From the NCBI GenBank assembly GCA_019059635.1, contig JAGVRJ010000010.1, forward strand, positions 1,366,501-1,430,500: a DNA stretch of 64,000 bases. The letters run 5' to 3'. The stretch is from Proales similis (lineage: Eukaryota; Rotifera; Eurotatoria; Ploima; Proalidae). Within the stretch, counting starts at the first letter, position 1. Each line of letters begins with the position of its first letter. The translations under genes and the position numbers were made by a program. Of this stretch, positions 18,894-30,964 are shown one piece after another. A model generated the notes under the pieces. It was given only the letters and a program-made list of their open reading frames with translations. It ran no database searches and had not been told where the DNA came from.

Positions 18894-21178
18894 ATGAGCG
18901 ACTACAAAGAGGCGAAAAGCAAACAGAGCGGCATCGAGCAGCGGCCGCGAAAGAGCTCTCGCTCGCCCGAATGGAGCAGCAGTGCACGTGGTCGTGACTC
19001 GCAGTCCGCAGCCAAGAGTGGCGTCTACGACTCGCTTCGCTCAGTGAACGATATGCCCGAGCCCAAGTCGCCTTACGGCCGCATTTCACACTACGCTCGC
19101 CGAGTGGTGCCTCAGAACATTGCGTGCAGAATCGGCTGTCGCGGAGTCAACTGCAAATACGACAGCTCGGACTGGCCCAGTGAACACATGGCCATCGACG
19201 GCCTCTACTCTCACTGGTACTTGCTCGATTCTTCTTTTCTGCTTGTCGCGTTCACTGCACCGATCCGTGTCAAGGATCACCGACGATATCTGCGCAATGG
19301 CACGTCCCCGCCAAAAGCTCATCGAACAGGGCTCATTTGTTCGAAATTTAAAAAGGCGAGTCTAAATTCAAACTCTTTTTGTGAATCTCGGCGTGCGAAC
19401 TTGGCGTTTTAGAGCCGGTATACGTTCGCTCATCAACTTGCAGACCAGATTCGAGCACAAGGACTGCGGCGACGGCGTGCTGGAGAGCACCGGCTTCTCC
19501 TACGATCCACATTCGTTGACCAAAAAAGGAAGTAAGTGGCTGCCCCGTTGTTCGTGTTGCTGTGCTGCTGCAGTCACGCATTTGCCGCTTTTTGCTAGTT
19601 TTCTACTACAATTTTGAGATGGAGGACTACGGCGTGGCAGACATGTACAAAATGATCGACATCGTGAAAGTGTTCGAGTTCTCACTGGAGCAGGGCAAAG
19701 TGGCAGTGCACTGCCACGCTGGCCTCGGCCGAACCGGACTCCTCATCGGGTGCTACTTTGTCTACTCATATCGAATCAGCTTCAAAGAGGCCATTAATCT
19801 CATTCGGCAAAAACGGTTTGTCCACATTGGCCACATGTGATCAGACACGCACTTGTCTAGTTTCATTTCAAAAGGCCCAACTCGGTTCAAATGAACTCGC
19901 AGATCGAAGCGATTCGAAATTTCGATTTCTTCTTGCGTCCGCTGCGCACAGTCTTCTGTTTAAAAGACAATTCCACATTGGCCGCTTCTGCGTCCATCGA
20001 CTTTCAGCCGTCTCGTGCGTTTGATCTCATCACGTTTCTTGTCAGACAAAAGCTCGTTCTGCACGGCGAGGAGAGCAAGAAATACCGCCACGTGCCGCGA
20101 CTGGTCCAGGACTGCGCCGATCGACTGGGCAGACTGGCGTTTCACTGGGACCGAGCTGGCGATTGGTCACAAAGACGCCAACTCAGACACTTGTCCAATG
20201 AGTTCGATGCCGATCTATTTCGAGCAACTCGAAGGTTTCTATCTCTGTCAGACGAGCACTTTTAGATGACCATAAAAGCTGTTTTTCAAGTCTTAGGTCA
20301 AACTACGAGCCAGACAGAGACGAAATGGTCTCGTCTAGCGCTTCCGTAGGCCACGCTCTCGCTGCCTTTTCTTATCCGTCGAGAGTTGAGCGTCGAATAG
20401 GAAAGCTCAAGGTAAATGCTTGATCAATTCGGTATTCTATTCGGTCTCCTATTCTAAGCTGAGCGCAGAGCCTGCTCAACACTGATCCGGACGGATTTAG
20501 ACGAATCGAGGAAGAAGAAGATCCGCGGGTGCTGGCCGGCTTGATTTGGTCCTGGCTTGAGCACTTGAAGGTAAATCTCATCTTGTGCGTGCCTTTCGTC
20601 CGAAAAATTCGTTTATTCGGCTTCTTCACTTGTCACAGACGCCGGTCTTGGACGATCAGCAGATCAACATATTGTACAGTCGCACGTCGGAGGAAAAGCT
20701 CAAACTGGACAGATTCAAGTGGAAATCGTTCGACAACGTAACAGCAAAGAGGCAGCCTCGTCGCACTAGACTAAGAATTTCTGATTAGGGAACGCTGTGC
20801 ACCATAAACTGCCTGACCACACTCATACACGAGCTGATGCCAATTGACGAGCAGTTGGAAGAGGAGATCGAGACTCGGCTCATCTGCGCGTTGACTCAAA
20901 CCAGCATGAAGGCCGGTAACTGGTCGGTCAACCAGCACGCGGCCACCGGTGACTCGGTTGAAAACGACAAACAACTTGGACGGTCCAGTTACAAGCGAAT
21001 CAGACGCGTGATCAGGGCTCTGGTGCGGGAGCCAATCCAATCCTGCCTCGTGGAAAAGAATCGTCAAAGCGTTGGGCCCCAATCTGAACTAGTCGCCGGC
21101 GACTATTCACCCAGAAAGTATTCGCCCGACTCAGAGAGACGGTCTAAATCGCGAACAAAAGACCTGCAGACAAAATAA
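18894..21178 (+). CDS. PTPDC1: Protein tyrosine phosphatase domain-containing protein 1
   Basis: Cysteine-based phosphatase related to Cdc14/PRL types, linked to centrosome and cilium length control in human cells. The N-terminus has HYARRVVPQNIACRIGCRG and CKYDSSDWPSEHMAIDGLYSHW; the phosphatase core has ITDDICAMARP, GIRSLINLQ, YYNFEMEDYGVADM and the signature HCHAGLGRTG (about 19707-19738, nucleophile Cys). KRPNSVQMNSQIEAI and FLVRQKLVLHG follow, and a C-terminal module has LAGLIWSWLEHLK. Several short introns; the one at 19356-19412 requires a GC donor. The stop codon TAA (21176-21178) lies inside an AATAAA hexamer. The end is 26 nt from the end of convergent TRMU. The central linker is much shorter than in vertebrates. 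Confidence 0.92.
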
Positions 21179-21179
21179 A
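21174..21179 (+). terminator. AATAAA hexamer spanning the PTPDC1 stop codon
   Basis: The end reads ACA AAA TAA AC, so the TAA stop sits within AATAAA. The following 3' UTR must be very short or run into TRMU. Confidence 0.7.
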
Positions 21180-21204
21180 CTTTTGATTGGCTTCGATGTT
21201 TAGA

Positions 21205-22626
21205 TTAAGGATAGTCTTTGGTGAACGCTTTGTCCGAGTTGACGATGCGTCCGTCGAATTTCTTGTCAAAGAGCGAGTGCGGAGTGGAGAGAATCTTGGC
21301 GCTGCCGACACACTCCTGGGCCCGGTAGAAGACGGCGAACTGAAAATGGCTTAGAGCAGGAGACGGCCAGCAAGGCGGAGACTTTTACTCACTTGGCCAG
21401 GACAAACGGCCCTGAAGTGGTTCTTGAGCTTCACCCGGTAGACGCCGCTTGTTTGGTCTTTGCTCAAATACTCGATCGGAGTTTGCCGATGTTTGCTCTG
21501 GAATTTGAAATCGAACTGCTCGTCGAGAATGAGGCCTTGGTCAGCTCGCTGCTCGCCGATCCAATGTGGCCGCTCGATGGTGAACTCGTCAAAGTACAAC
21601 GCCGGATGGTCGGTGCCGCGAGCCTGCCAAACCCTGCTCGATTCGAAATTCAACGAAAAGCGAACAGGTGAAGCCTACGGCGTAAATCGTGTTGGTCTGC
21701 GGGTCTTTACGAGCGACGAAGTAGGCGACGCCCTTCTCCTTGTTGGAAGGGTCGATGACCGGCACTCGTTGGCCGATCGTGAAATGATGAATGCCCGTGT
21801 GCTGGCCCACAACTTGATCGTTCTCAAGGTTGACCACCGAGCCGGGCCTCTGCGGCAAGTACAAATCAATAAATGACGCGAACTTGCGCTTTCCGATGAA
21901 GCAGATGCCAACTGAGCTGTGCTTTTTCACAATGCGATCGAGACCGATCTCTTGCGCTATCCGCCGCACTTGGCTCTTGTGCATGTGGCCGACCGGGAAC
22001 AGCACCCGGCTCATCAGGTTGTTGTCGAGCTGAGACAGAAAGAACGACTGGTCCTTGAGCGGGTCGACTCCTTGGTACAAGCGGAAGCCTGTGTGCAACG
22101 CGTCAATCATCCGCTTTGAATCAGGCGACCTGAATAAACACTTACGCTGTATGTTGGCGTCGAATTGAATGCGCGAGTAATGGCCAGTTGCGATCAGTTC
22201 GACGTCTTCGAACTGCTTCTTGCAGTACTCGAACATGAGCGGGAATTTGACGTGCTTGTTGCACAGAATGTCCGGATTGCAAGTGAAGCCGTTCTCGTAT
22301 TCGACTAGAAACTCGCTGTTTTATTCGCGCGCTAAAGCAAAAGCCAAACGGCCAACAGAGGCCTCCGGCAGCTACCTAAACACTTGGTTCCAGTAGTTTT
22401 TGCTGAAGTCGGCGCTGATTACCGGAATGCCGAGCTTTTGGCCCACAAAATACGCGTCCTGTTCGTCCTTGTCGGCGTCACAATTCGAGTCTAACTCGTC
22501 TTGTCGGTCCCAGTTCCTCATGAAGCATCCGGTCACCTTGTAACCTTTACGCTTGAGCAAGTATGCAGCTACTGCGCTGTCCACCCCGCCCGACAGCGCA
22601 CAGACAACATGCTTTAAACTTTTCAT
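21205..22626 (-). CDS. TRMU: Mitochondrial tRNA-specific 2-thiouridylase 1 (MTU1)
   Basis: Adds the 2-thio group to wobble uridine 34 of mitochondrial tRNAs for Lys, Glu and Gln. Four exons are joined. Landmarks: PP-loop [15 protein letters not shown] near the N-terminus; MRNWD; the substrate-binding region with [49 protein letters not shown]; the second catalytic region [30 protein letters not shown]; and [17 protein letters not shown]. The ATG at 22626 starts [14 protein letters not shown] as in relatives. An in-frame ATG at 22749 would add 41 residues that could carry a targeting signal, though they do not look like a classical one. LZIC lies upstream in tandem, PTPDC1 converges. Confidence 0.95.
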
Positions 22627-22898
22627 TTTTCCAGTTGAAAGAGGCCACTGGGCTTTTTGAACCGCTTTTGAAGAAAAGCCCGGCGTGTCAGAACTAACTT
22701 GACAAACGCGCACCTCTGCAAAATTTGGATTCACTGCCTGCCAGAGCACTAGGGAGAGGATCGATTTGATATTACTCAGACAAACAGATAAACAACGAGA
22801 GAAAGAAGCTTCGATTTAATTCGCTTGTTAAATAATTCGGGAAAAAACAACGGACAGAACTAATTCGGTTTGTTTCTTGGATTTTCTTTCCGGCGTCG

Positions 22899-23605
<707 letters not shown>

Positions 23606-23872
23606 TTTGCTTTTCGCCTCTTTGTTTTGGACTCGAACGGATTACTCTGGTCTGCTTTGCCAGTGACAGTAAATCACAGTTTTTGCTAAACAATCACATG
23701 ACAGGCGGCCGCTTAGATTGGCGACAATTTTGATGTCCTTTGCGGGTAGGAATAATAAATTATGATAAGCGCGTATTTAACATTTGAACTCTTTTGAAAG
23801 GCGGCCGCGTTCAGAGACAAAGCGGACAGAATCAGGGAGAGAGAGAGAGGGGGCCAAGTTGTCAATTGTGAA
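23606..23872. promoter_or_regulatory. Short bidirectional promoter LZIC / MBD5-6-like
   Basis: 267 bases between divergent start codons. It contains two GCGGCCGC octamers (near 23706 and 23802) and a GA tract near 23836-23850. No TATA box is obvious. Confidence 0.5.
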
Positions 23873-25127
23873 ATGAGCAAAAGCAACAGTCGGCCAATAT
23901 CCATCAAGGACATCATATCGCGCAATGAGAACGCCGAGCAGCTGCATCGCGAGCAATCAGTCCATCAGGTGAAATTTGGCGACAATCTGGGCGAATTGAA
24001 CAGTAGCAGCAGCAGCAGCAATCAATTGGCCAAGTTGAATGATGACTCGGCGGGCAGAGCTAAAAGCTTCGAGTTCTCAAATTTGGGCGCTGCACCCAAA
24101 TACGGCAGCTCGCGGCGCTCGGCCAAGAAAAAGACGTGTCAGACGTCGTACACCGAAATGGACGAAGAGCGCACCTCGCAGCTCGTGTCGGAAATTCTCA
24201 AAAACATAAAAGAGAAGACCAAAGAGCTGGAGAGCATGAACCAGCATCTGAAGCACACGTGCGACTCAAAGTCGAGTCGCTTCTCGCACACGCTCGAATC
24301 TAGTCAAAATAGCCTGAGCAACTGCGAAACCATCATGATGCTCAACGAGCCGACCAGAGTAGCGCTCAACTCGATAAAAAACAGATGCGCCAAGCGGTTG
24401 AGGGATTACAAGCAGTTTGGCAACAGATTGCACCAAGGCCAAACGACCAGCAGGGTGCGAATTCAGCCCGGCTGGCGCAGACTGCGGCAGCTGATTAACG
24501 GAGACGAGAAAATCGTTTACGAGTCTCCGAGCGGCGAGCTACTCGCGTGCCTCCAAGATGTGCAAGTCTACATGCTGAGCGATCACACTTGCAAGTGTGG
24601 CCTCGAGTGTCCGTTTCAGTTGGACGAATACTTCAACTTTGACCTAAATCACGACAATTGCGAGCAGCTATCGAACAAGAGCCGAAAAGCTCGCTGCGAG
24701 CATGTTCTCGACAATTTGGACCAGAATCAAAGGTTCGACTTCGACCAGTTGAGCAGATCGATCGACGGTCCACAAGCAAATTTCTTGATCGAGTCAACTT
24801 ATGAAAATGTTGGCCGAGTCGTCGCTGTCGGCCGAAATGAATTGAACAAGTATTCAGGAGACGGCCTGATCGCCGGAGTGGTCGAGCAGACATTCATTCA
24901 GAGAGACGACTGTGGCAACGTGGACTTTTTTGACTGCAAGCCAAATCATCAGATGATTGTGAGTCCGTGTTCCTTCACTCTCTGTTTAAGTTTTAGCAAA
25001 AATTTTCTTCAAGGAGCGAGCTAATCTAGATGACGAGGCTCGCCACCAGGAAAAGTTCTCCATCCTGCCGCTGCCCGATCTGAATGGTAACTTGTTCGCC
25101 CATCTCAACGTGATGTTGCCCGTCTAG
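23873..25127 (+). CDS. MBD5/MBD6-like methyl-CpG-binding-domain protein
   Basis: Chromatin protein of the type that recruits the PR-DUB (BAP1-ASXL) deubiquitinase. Two exons (23873-24958, 25014-25127) give 399 residues. The MBD lies at about residues 195-255: GWRRLRQLINGDEKIVYES, SPSGELLACLQDVQVYMLSD, then TCKCGLECPF and YFNFD. The TCKCGLECP cluster and SPSG-LL-CL spacing are particular to the MBD5/6 branch, which generally does not bind methylated DNA. Before it are a Ser-rich region, a basic stretch and a predicted helical segment (about 100-130). Vertebrate MBD5/6 exceed 1000 residues, so this is a short form; no PWWP domain is seen. Orthology rests on the MBD only. A candidate poly(A) signal AATAAA is near 25663. 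Confidence 0.82.
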
Positions 25128-26070
25128 TCGTCATTGTTATTGTCGTCTATTTTATTTTTTTTAATGTGGCCGCCTACAACCGACTTTTCGGATGCGGTCC
25201 CCTCTCCTCAACGCCCACACTAGTCAATGTTGTAGAAAACATGTTTTGTCCGATTTTAGTCTCCGATTCAACGTTTTTCTCATCCCACGTTCACACTAGC
25301 CCACTTCGACGACGACATATTTAGAATGGAGTTGATGAGCCAGGTGGAAAACGAGTCAGAAGCAAAACAGTAGTTGACCAAACGAGAACCTCATCAAGAA
25401 GTAAATCTCGAAAAATCGTCAATTGAACGAAAATCAAAACGAGCCAAACACTTGCTCTAGTCACTGTTTTTCTCTTTTTTTTACCTCATTGTTTGCTTGC
25501 TCCTCACTTTGCTGAAAAACGTGGCAAAGTTTCAGACAACACAGCCAAACCTGACTGGAAATCAGCGCACAGTACATTTACATGAGCTAGTCAATTGAAT
25601 TCTTGTTTGTTTGAATTCGAATCAAAATTTTTCTTATTAATTGCTAAGCCAAGTGAAAAGCCAATAAAACTTTGTTTGTCGAACTTGAGACCGGTTTGCT
25701 CGGCGGGGCTTCATTTTGGCCAAATTCGCTTTTTTTTTACTTTTCGTCAATTTCTATGAATTAAACTTGACGTGGCAAACCAACTTGGCACTCGTGTCTG
25801 CTGTAGAACTGCAGTGAAAACCGACGTTGAACCAACCCAGATGGATTTCATTTTATTGTTGATAAATAATCAATTGTTTGTTTGTTTTTTGAGAAAATTA
25901 GGACCACGATAAACCATTTACAAATCTAAAGGTTGTGCGAAAAATAAGAATTTGTGGTAAGAAAGGGACGCTCTGTGTTGTTGGATGAAGAATGAGTTGA
26001 CTGAATGGGGAATAGCGTCCACTAGTGTCACTTTGTCAACTCGAATGCAGCCTTTGCATGGCTGGCTGGC
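25128..26070. other. Convergent intergenic, 3' UTRs
   Basis: AT-rich, no open frame of note. It holds the probable 3' UTR of the MBD5/6-like gene up to AATAAA near 25663. The endophilin signal lies within its own coding end, so much of this stretch is unexplained. Confidence 0.5.
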
Positions 26071-27650
26071 TTAGATCGGATTTATTATCTCAACATAGTT
26101 GACTGGAAATCGACCCTTGCGTCCGTTGAGCTCGCCGTAGAGCCAGTTCTCGTCGAGGCGAGTCAGCAGTCGAATCATTTGTCCCTCTTTGAACTCGAGC
26201 TCTTCACTGTTTTCGGCCTCGAAATCGTACAACGCTTTACAACTGGGCTCCTTTGATTTGCTGCTACTGCTGCTTGCTGCTAGTTCAGAGAAAAATGTTT
26301 TAATAAGCGCATTAGTTTATAATTTTGCCGGTTAGCAAATTAACAAAATGAAACGAACAACGATTGTTACGACGAGTGATTGGTGGCGGTGTAATTGACC
26401 TACCAATAGGCTGAGAGAAGCCGATCAGGTTAGAAGCGGCGGCCGCTTCCTGTTGCTTGTTGCTCAGACCTTCAGAGTAGACGTTATCACTGAGGCTCGA
26501 TGTAGTGTCGGCCCCGTTGTCGTAAAAGCGCGACATTGAAGACGCGTCCGACTGGTGATGCGACTTCCATCCATTCGTCTCGAACGGGCTCTTTTTGTTA
26601 TACTCGACGGCGCCCGACGCCAGATTCCTCTTTCTATTGTAGCGAGTGATTATCCGCGCGGCCTCGGACTCGGGCAAAGATTACCGTTCGGCAAGCTGGC
26701 GAACCATGCCACGAAGTATCTCGGCGCACTGCGTGTGATACTCGAGGAGGCCTTCGGCGAAACCGGCCAAGTGCGTGATGTGCTCGTACTCGTTGCTGAG
26801 CAGGCGTTCCATTTGCTGCTGTGTTTGCTCCTTGGACTCGTTGAACTTTTGCTCGGCGAGAGTGAGCTCTTCGTCGCTGACTGCCGAGCCCTGCGTTTTC
26901 TTTCTCTTTTTGCAGTCGTAGTCCAGACGCCGGCTCTCGGTCTTTTTCCTCAGTTGCTAAACACCGATCGATTTAGATCGGCGCCGAGCAAGATGCCGCG
27001 CACACAGAACATTACCAGCACTTCCTTCAGGTCCGTGTCTTTGATGTGAAAGAATGGATCGAGAAAGTTCTGCTTGACATTGTCCTCGAGCGCATATTTT
27101 ATCGAAGCCATTTGTCTCAGTGACTCGCCGACGTCGACCAGGGCAGCGCCAAAGTTGCTCTCCGCGCTCAAGTCGTTGCCGTACTTGATCATGGTCTCGC
27201 CCAGTGTGCCCTCTGGCTGCGGATAGGGCGTGTTCTTCACCTGTCCTCTCATCTTGGACAAGTTGTTGACTGTCCACAGTTTGGCTCTCGACGCTACATC
27301 TACAAATTGAAAACGTGAATGAATTTGCGTTTGCGTCAGTGTTTTGACCAACCTGGATTCGGCTGCAGATATTCGTTGGTTCGGTCCCTGATGTCGTCAA
27401 TCAGCCGGTAAATGAGATCGGTGCGCTGAATCGATCGAGAGTCAAATGCGTCCTAAACGGACCATGCTCGGTCAAGTTAATACCTTTTCCATGATGTGGA
27501 ATTCGCCCTCTAGCTCGGTGCCTTTCACGCCGCCGATCTTTTCGCTCAGTAGCTAAAGGAGGCCAGTTTAACAGCCGAGCGGTGTGCACATGCATGAAAG
27601 GCTACCTGATTGGCCTTGTTTATTTGCTTCATAAAACCGTAGAATGACAT
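26071..27650 (-). CDS. SH3GL: Endophilin A (N-BAR and SH3 domain protein)
   Basis: Binds and curves synaptic and endocytic membranes and recruits dynamin and synaptojanin. Exons run from the ATG at 27650 (MSFYGFMKQINKANQ, the amphipathic helix H0) through the BAR domain (LSEKIGG, EYLQPNP, ASRAKLWTVNNLSKMRGQ, YPQPEGTLGETMIKYG, NFGAALVDVGESLRQM, VKQNFLDPFFHIKDTDLKEV, FNESKEQTQQQMERLL, EYHTQCAEILRGM) to a variable linker and a C-terminal SH3 (CKALYDFEAENSEELEFKEG, DENWLYGELNGRKGRFPVNY). At least seven exons with introns of about 50-75 nt. The final codons ATA ATA AAT contain AATAAA 7 nt before the stop. It looks like the single endophilin A of invertebrates. Confidence 0.94.
26081..26086 (-). 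terminator. AATAAA hexamer inside the endophilin coding end
   Basis: The hexamer is made by the Ile-Ile-Asn codons, 7 nt upstream of the TAA stop on the minus strand. Confidence 0.65.
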
Positions 27651-28481
27651 ATTGTGGCAATTGAGCTGGTTCTCAATGCAATTGAACGTCACTCGATCTG
27701 GATCGGGCTCTGGCTGTATTCAATTGGCCGCTCTCTTCTGATGCTTCTTTTTGCTCTCTTCACGCCCACTCGCTCGGCTCACACACGCACCCGCTTGTCT
27801 GCGCTCGTCGTCTCTCCGTCTGTCAGTCTCTTTGCGTCTGAAAGAAATTCGCAAAAGAAGAAGAATGAGCGCGCTGTGCAATGTTGTTTTCGTTGGCACT
27901 GTTTCGTCAAGTTGCCGGGCATAAATTTTGCATAAGCAAATTAAGGCGAAAATGTGTAATTGAAAAACAAAGAGAACCAAGGCAAAGTGAACGAAATGTT
28001 GACGACGATGGAAAATTTTTTGGGTGCTTGATCGATTGAGAAAACAAATATGAATTGAAATATTTTCATAATTCGTGCCATTAGCTCCTAGCGAGTTTAA
28101 TTGGAGGCCAGAGCAGGAGAGGGGAGGCAGTGAGCAAGGGGCCAGAGAGGCGCTGGTATGTGAAGAGTCGATTTAAGTCGAGCCGAGCAGCGAGTCGTGC
28201 CCTTAGTAAGGTCAGCAATTAGACTCAACATGGACTCAAGCCGTCTGCTCACATGTACTCGTTTAGAGTCGGCCCGCCGCCGCCACCGCCGCCGCGCTCT
28301 GCTTGTGTATAGTAGGCCACCGCCATGGCTCAATCAATCGACTGACCGATCGAATATGCGCGTCTATGTCATTGCATGTAATTAATGAGCGAACAAGAGA
28401 CTAAGCTCATGATTTAAACAAGATTAAAGGAGATTTATTATTCGGCCCGTCTTGATCTCCGCTCGGCTCGTTCGATTTGCT
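27651..28481. other. Noncoding region 5' of endophilin
   Basis: Endophilin 5' flank plus the putative 3' UTR of the candidate exon just upstream. There is a run of CCG/GCC repeats near 28271-28297. A minus-strand AATAAA lies near 28436-28441. Confidence 0.45.
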
Positions 28482-28616
28482 CTAATACTTGAGCGACCAG
28501 TGAGCGCGTTGCACCACTGACGCAAGTGTCTTCAAAATGCGTGCCACGCTTGGCAGTCGATCGTGTGACAACGCCTTTACGAGCGCCAGCACGTCGTCAG
28601 CTCTCAATTGCACGGC
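28482..28616 (-). CDS. Possible 3'-terminal exon of an unrecognised gene
   Basis: A minus-strand open stretch of about 44 codons ends at a TAG at 28482-28484. It encodes an amphipathic helical sequence (ADDVLALVKALSHDR, then SVARILKTLASVVQRAHWS and a Leu-Lys-Tyr end). GC content is higher than in the flanks, and AATAAA follows about 40 nt after the stop. CAG- and GAG-type acceptors lie just upstream. I cannot find the preceding exon with confidence; the adjacent frame at 28617-28700 is a weak candidate. I do not recognise the protein, and it may be a chance open frame. Confidence 0.3.
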   Translation of the reverse strand, partial: AVQLRADDVLALVKALSHDRLPSVARILKTLASVVQRAHWSLKY

Positions 28617-29556
28617 TCACTCTGCGCGCTTGACGAGGCCGCCCACATTTGGTAAATAGTGAATGCGGCATTCGAACATGCTGCGATTAATTTCGCATGT
28701 TACATAATTCGCCAAATGACTCTCTCTCTCTCTCTGAGCGTTCTTCCTCTGCAAACAGCCCACGACCGATCGATAATCGAATGTATTATGAAATGGCTCA
28801 ATACTTGCCAATTGAAAGCCAACAATTGATTCAAATGCAAATTTGGCCAGTCTCCGCAACCAAATGGGTGCTCTCTAAACAGCCTTCGTCTGTATAAACG
28901 GAGGCAGCAGCAATCACGTGAGCTGCTTCCACTCGCTCTCTCAGTCTCGCTCTCTCTGTCGCATAAGCCAATTATGCCCACAGTCGCAATTTCACATTCG
29001 AACGGTGACGCAGACGACTCGGCAGTTGTCTTTGTCAAATTGCCAATTTTGCATTTGTGCCCGACTTGCAGATTAAGGCCTGAGCCATGTGGTTGAATCT
29101 CTCCGTCTCGAGCGTTCCCTGTTCCATTTTAAAGCGGCACATTCAAGTTGCCATAGATACCTGATAGGAGCGCATCGGGTCACTTACTAATCCGATTTTA
29201 AATTGCTAATTTGCTCAATGTCAAACTGAAATGTCAAACGAGACGTGTGTTGTTGGTTTGAATCGACTACGAAGACGAGCAAGACAAGAAGGAGAAAAGG
29301 CGCTTTTGTTTGCTTTTATATTTGAAATCAACAGGCTTATTCATAAATTAGATAAATATCGACCATTTTCACAAACACTTGAATGACAAGCAACAGAGTG
29401 AATCAAGACACAAACTCGGAAAAGAAAAGAAAGCGATAAATCAGAGTGTATGCAGATACTTAACTAGAGGCAAATAGACAGTCCGAGGTGGGGGCGGATA
29501 GAGGCCCATTCACAGGCCGGCGCCAGGTCGCTGACCATTCACTGTACTCGATCTGA
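28617..29556. other. Noncoding region 3' of FoxQ2
   Basis: AT-rich, with a CT microsatellite at about 28711-28735 and no recognisable exon. Contains the FoxQ2 3' UTR; no canonical hexamer lies directly after its stop. Confidence 0.4.
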
Positions 29557-30964
29557 CTAATTGGCAGCGTCTGGCTTTTGGTTGTGCCGATAAGAGCGGG
29601 CCATGATTTTGGAGAACGTTTGCTTCCATTGCTCGACGTCCTGGTCGCGCACGGCCTCGTGATGAGTAGTGTCGATGGAGAGGCCGCTCGACGGGTTCAA
29701 CTGGCTTGATTTGCTCGGTCGTTTTTTTGTGCCGCTTTTCCTCTTCGTTTCACCAAGCTGTAAGCATCCAGCGTCGCGTGAACGTGTTTGGTTCGCCTCG
29801 GCCTGGCCGTTTGTCGCGCTGCTGCTGTTCAATATCAACGAATAAACAGAAAAGTCGCTCGGAGCTCGGTCCGCATTGAGCAGCGCTTGTGCGCTTGAGC
29901 TGGTCGACGCAGTTCGCTGCCGCTTTAGTTGACTAGGAAGAAAACAGAGCTAGTCGAGAAATGAATAGAGACGCTGGTGCGGGCGGGCAACTGTACCTGA
30001 TGGTTTCAAGATCGTGGAAGCGCTTCATGGGAACTCGGCTCGGCCCAGCCGGCGCATCCTTGAATGGGACTGAATTGAAGCTGTCTGTCGGCTCGTCTTC
30101 TTCGTCCTCCTCGTCGTCGGGCACTTCGAAGCCCATGCTCTTGCGGACGCGTCTCTGCGCTCTTCGGCGTCTGAAATCGCCGCGGCTAAAGTCGTCCAGA
30201 TTGGCCGGATGAATGGTCCAGTAGTGTCCTTTGCCGTTGGCGCTCCGGCCCGTTTTCATAAAGCAGTCGTTCAGCGACAGGTTGTGTCTGATCGAGTTGC
30301 GCCAGCCTGAGCCCTTGTCCTGAAAGTACGAGTAGTGGTCGAGGATCCACTGATAGATGTCGCTGAGCACGAGCTTCTTCTCCGGCGAGCTCAGGATGGC
30401 CAAGGCGATTAGGCCTATGTAGCTGTGCGTTGGCTTGCCAATCTCAGCCCGAGAGCTGGCCGACTCGTTTAGAACGTGCGGGCTCACACTGCAAGACTGA
30501 GAGCGGCAGATTTTCTCTGCTCCAATCGACGAAGAGACGAACAGAGGCGTCTCCTCGCTCTCGAGTCGGTTCTTTACACTTGAATCAGACAGAGAGGTGT
30601 CTGGCGAGCGTGACTGGGCCGAGCACGCCGATTTGAACTTGCTGGAAACGGTCAGCGCACTGGAGCCAGCCGAGCCGGCCGGAGACAGAGGAGCGGGCGG
30701 GCTGCTGGCTTCTGCTTGACTCTGAGCTCCGGTCAACTGGTTTGTCTCGCCCGAATGAACAGGAGCCTGCATGTAGCCTAGCAAAGGTGACAGTAGTTGA
30801 TTGCTACTAAACAAGGGCCAGGTAAACTGATCCAATCCGAGCTGAAATTGACCGTGTTGTTGCTGCTGCTGCTGCTGTTGGTGGTGATGCAAGAATGCCA
30901 AACTGCGCTGGAATAGGAAGCGCTCGTACAAGCCGAGCAGAGGATTTTGTTTGTTAAAGTTCAT
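29557..30964 (-). CDS. FOXQ2: Forkhead transcription factor FoxQ2
   Basis: Anterior and apical-organ regulator in many animals. Two exons (29997-30964, 29557-29932) give 447 residues. The forkhead domain lies at about residues 178-270: [75 protein letters not shown]. The [14 protein letters not shown] tail immediately after the domain is typical of FoxQ2. The N-terminus has a His/Gln repeat (about 30862-30896). The second exon contains DFSVYSLIL, resembling an EH1 Groucho-binding motif, in the C-terminal half. An acidic run ([10 protein letters not shown]) follows the forkhead. Flanked on both sides by unusually long noncoding DNA for this genome. Confidence 0.9.
30862..30896 (-). repeat. CAG/CAC trinucleotide repeat encoding His-Gln tract in FoxQ2
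   Basis: Encodes three His and a run of mostly Gln near the N-terminus; such tracts are common and variable in transcription factors. Confidence 0.85.
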
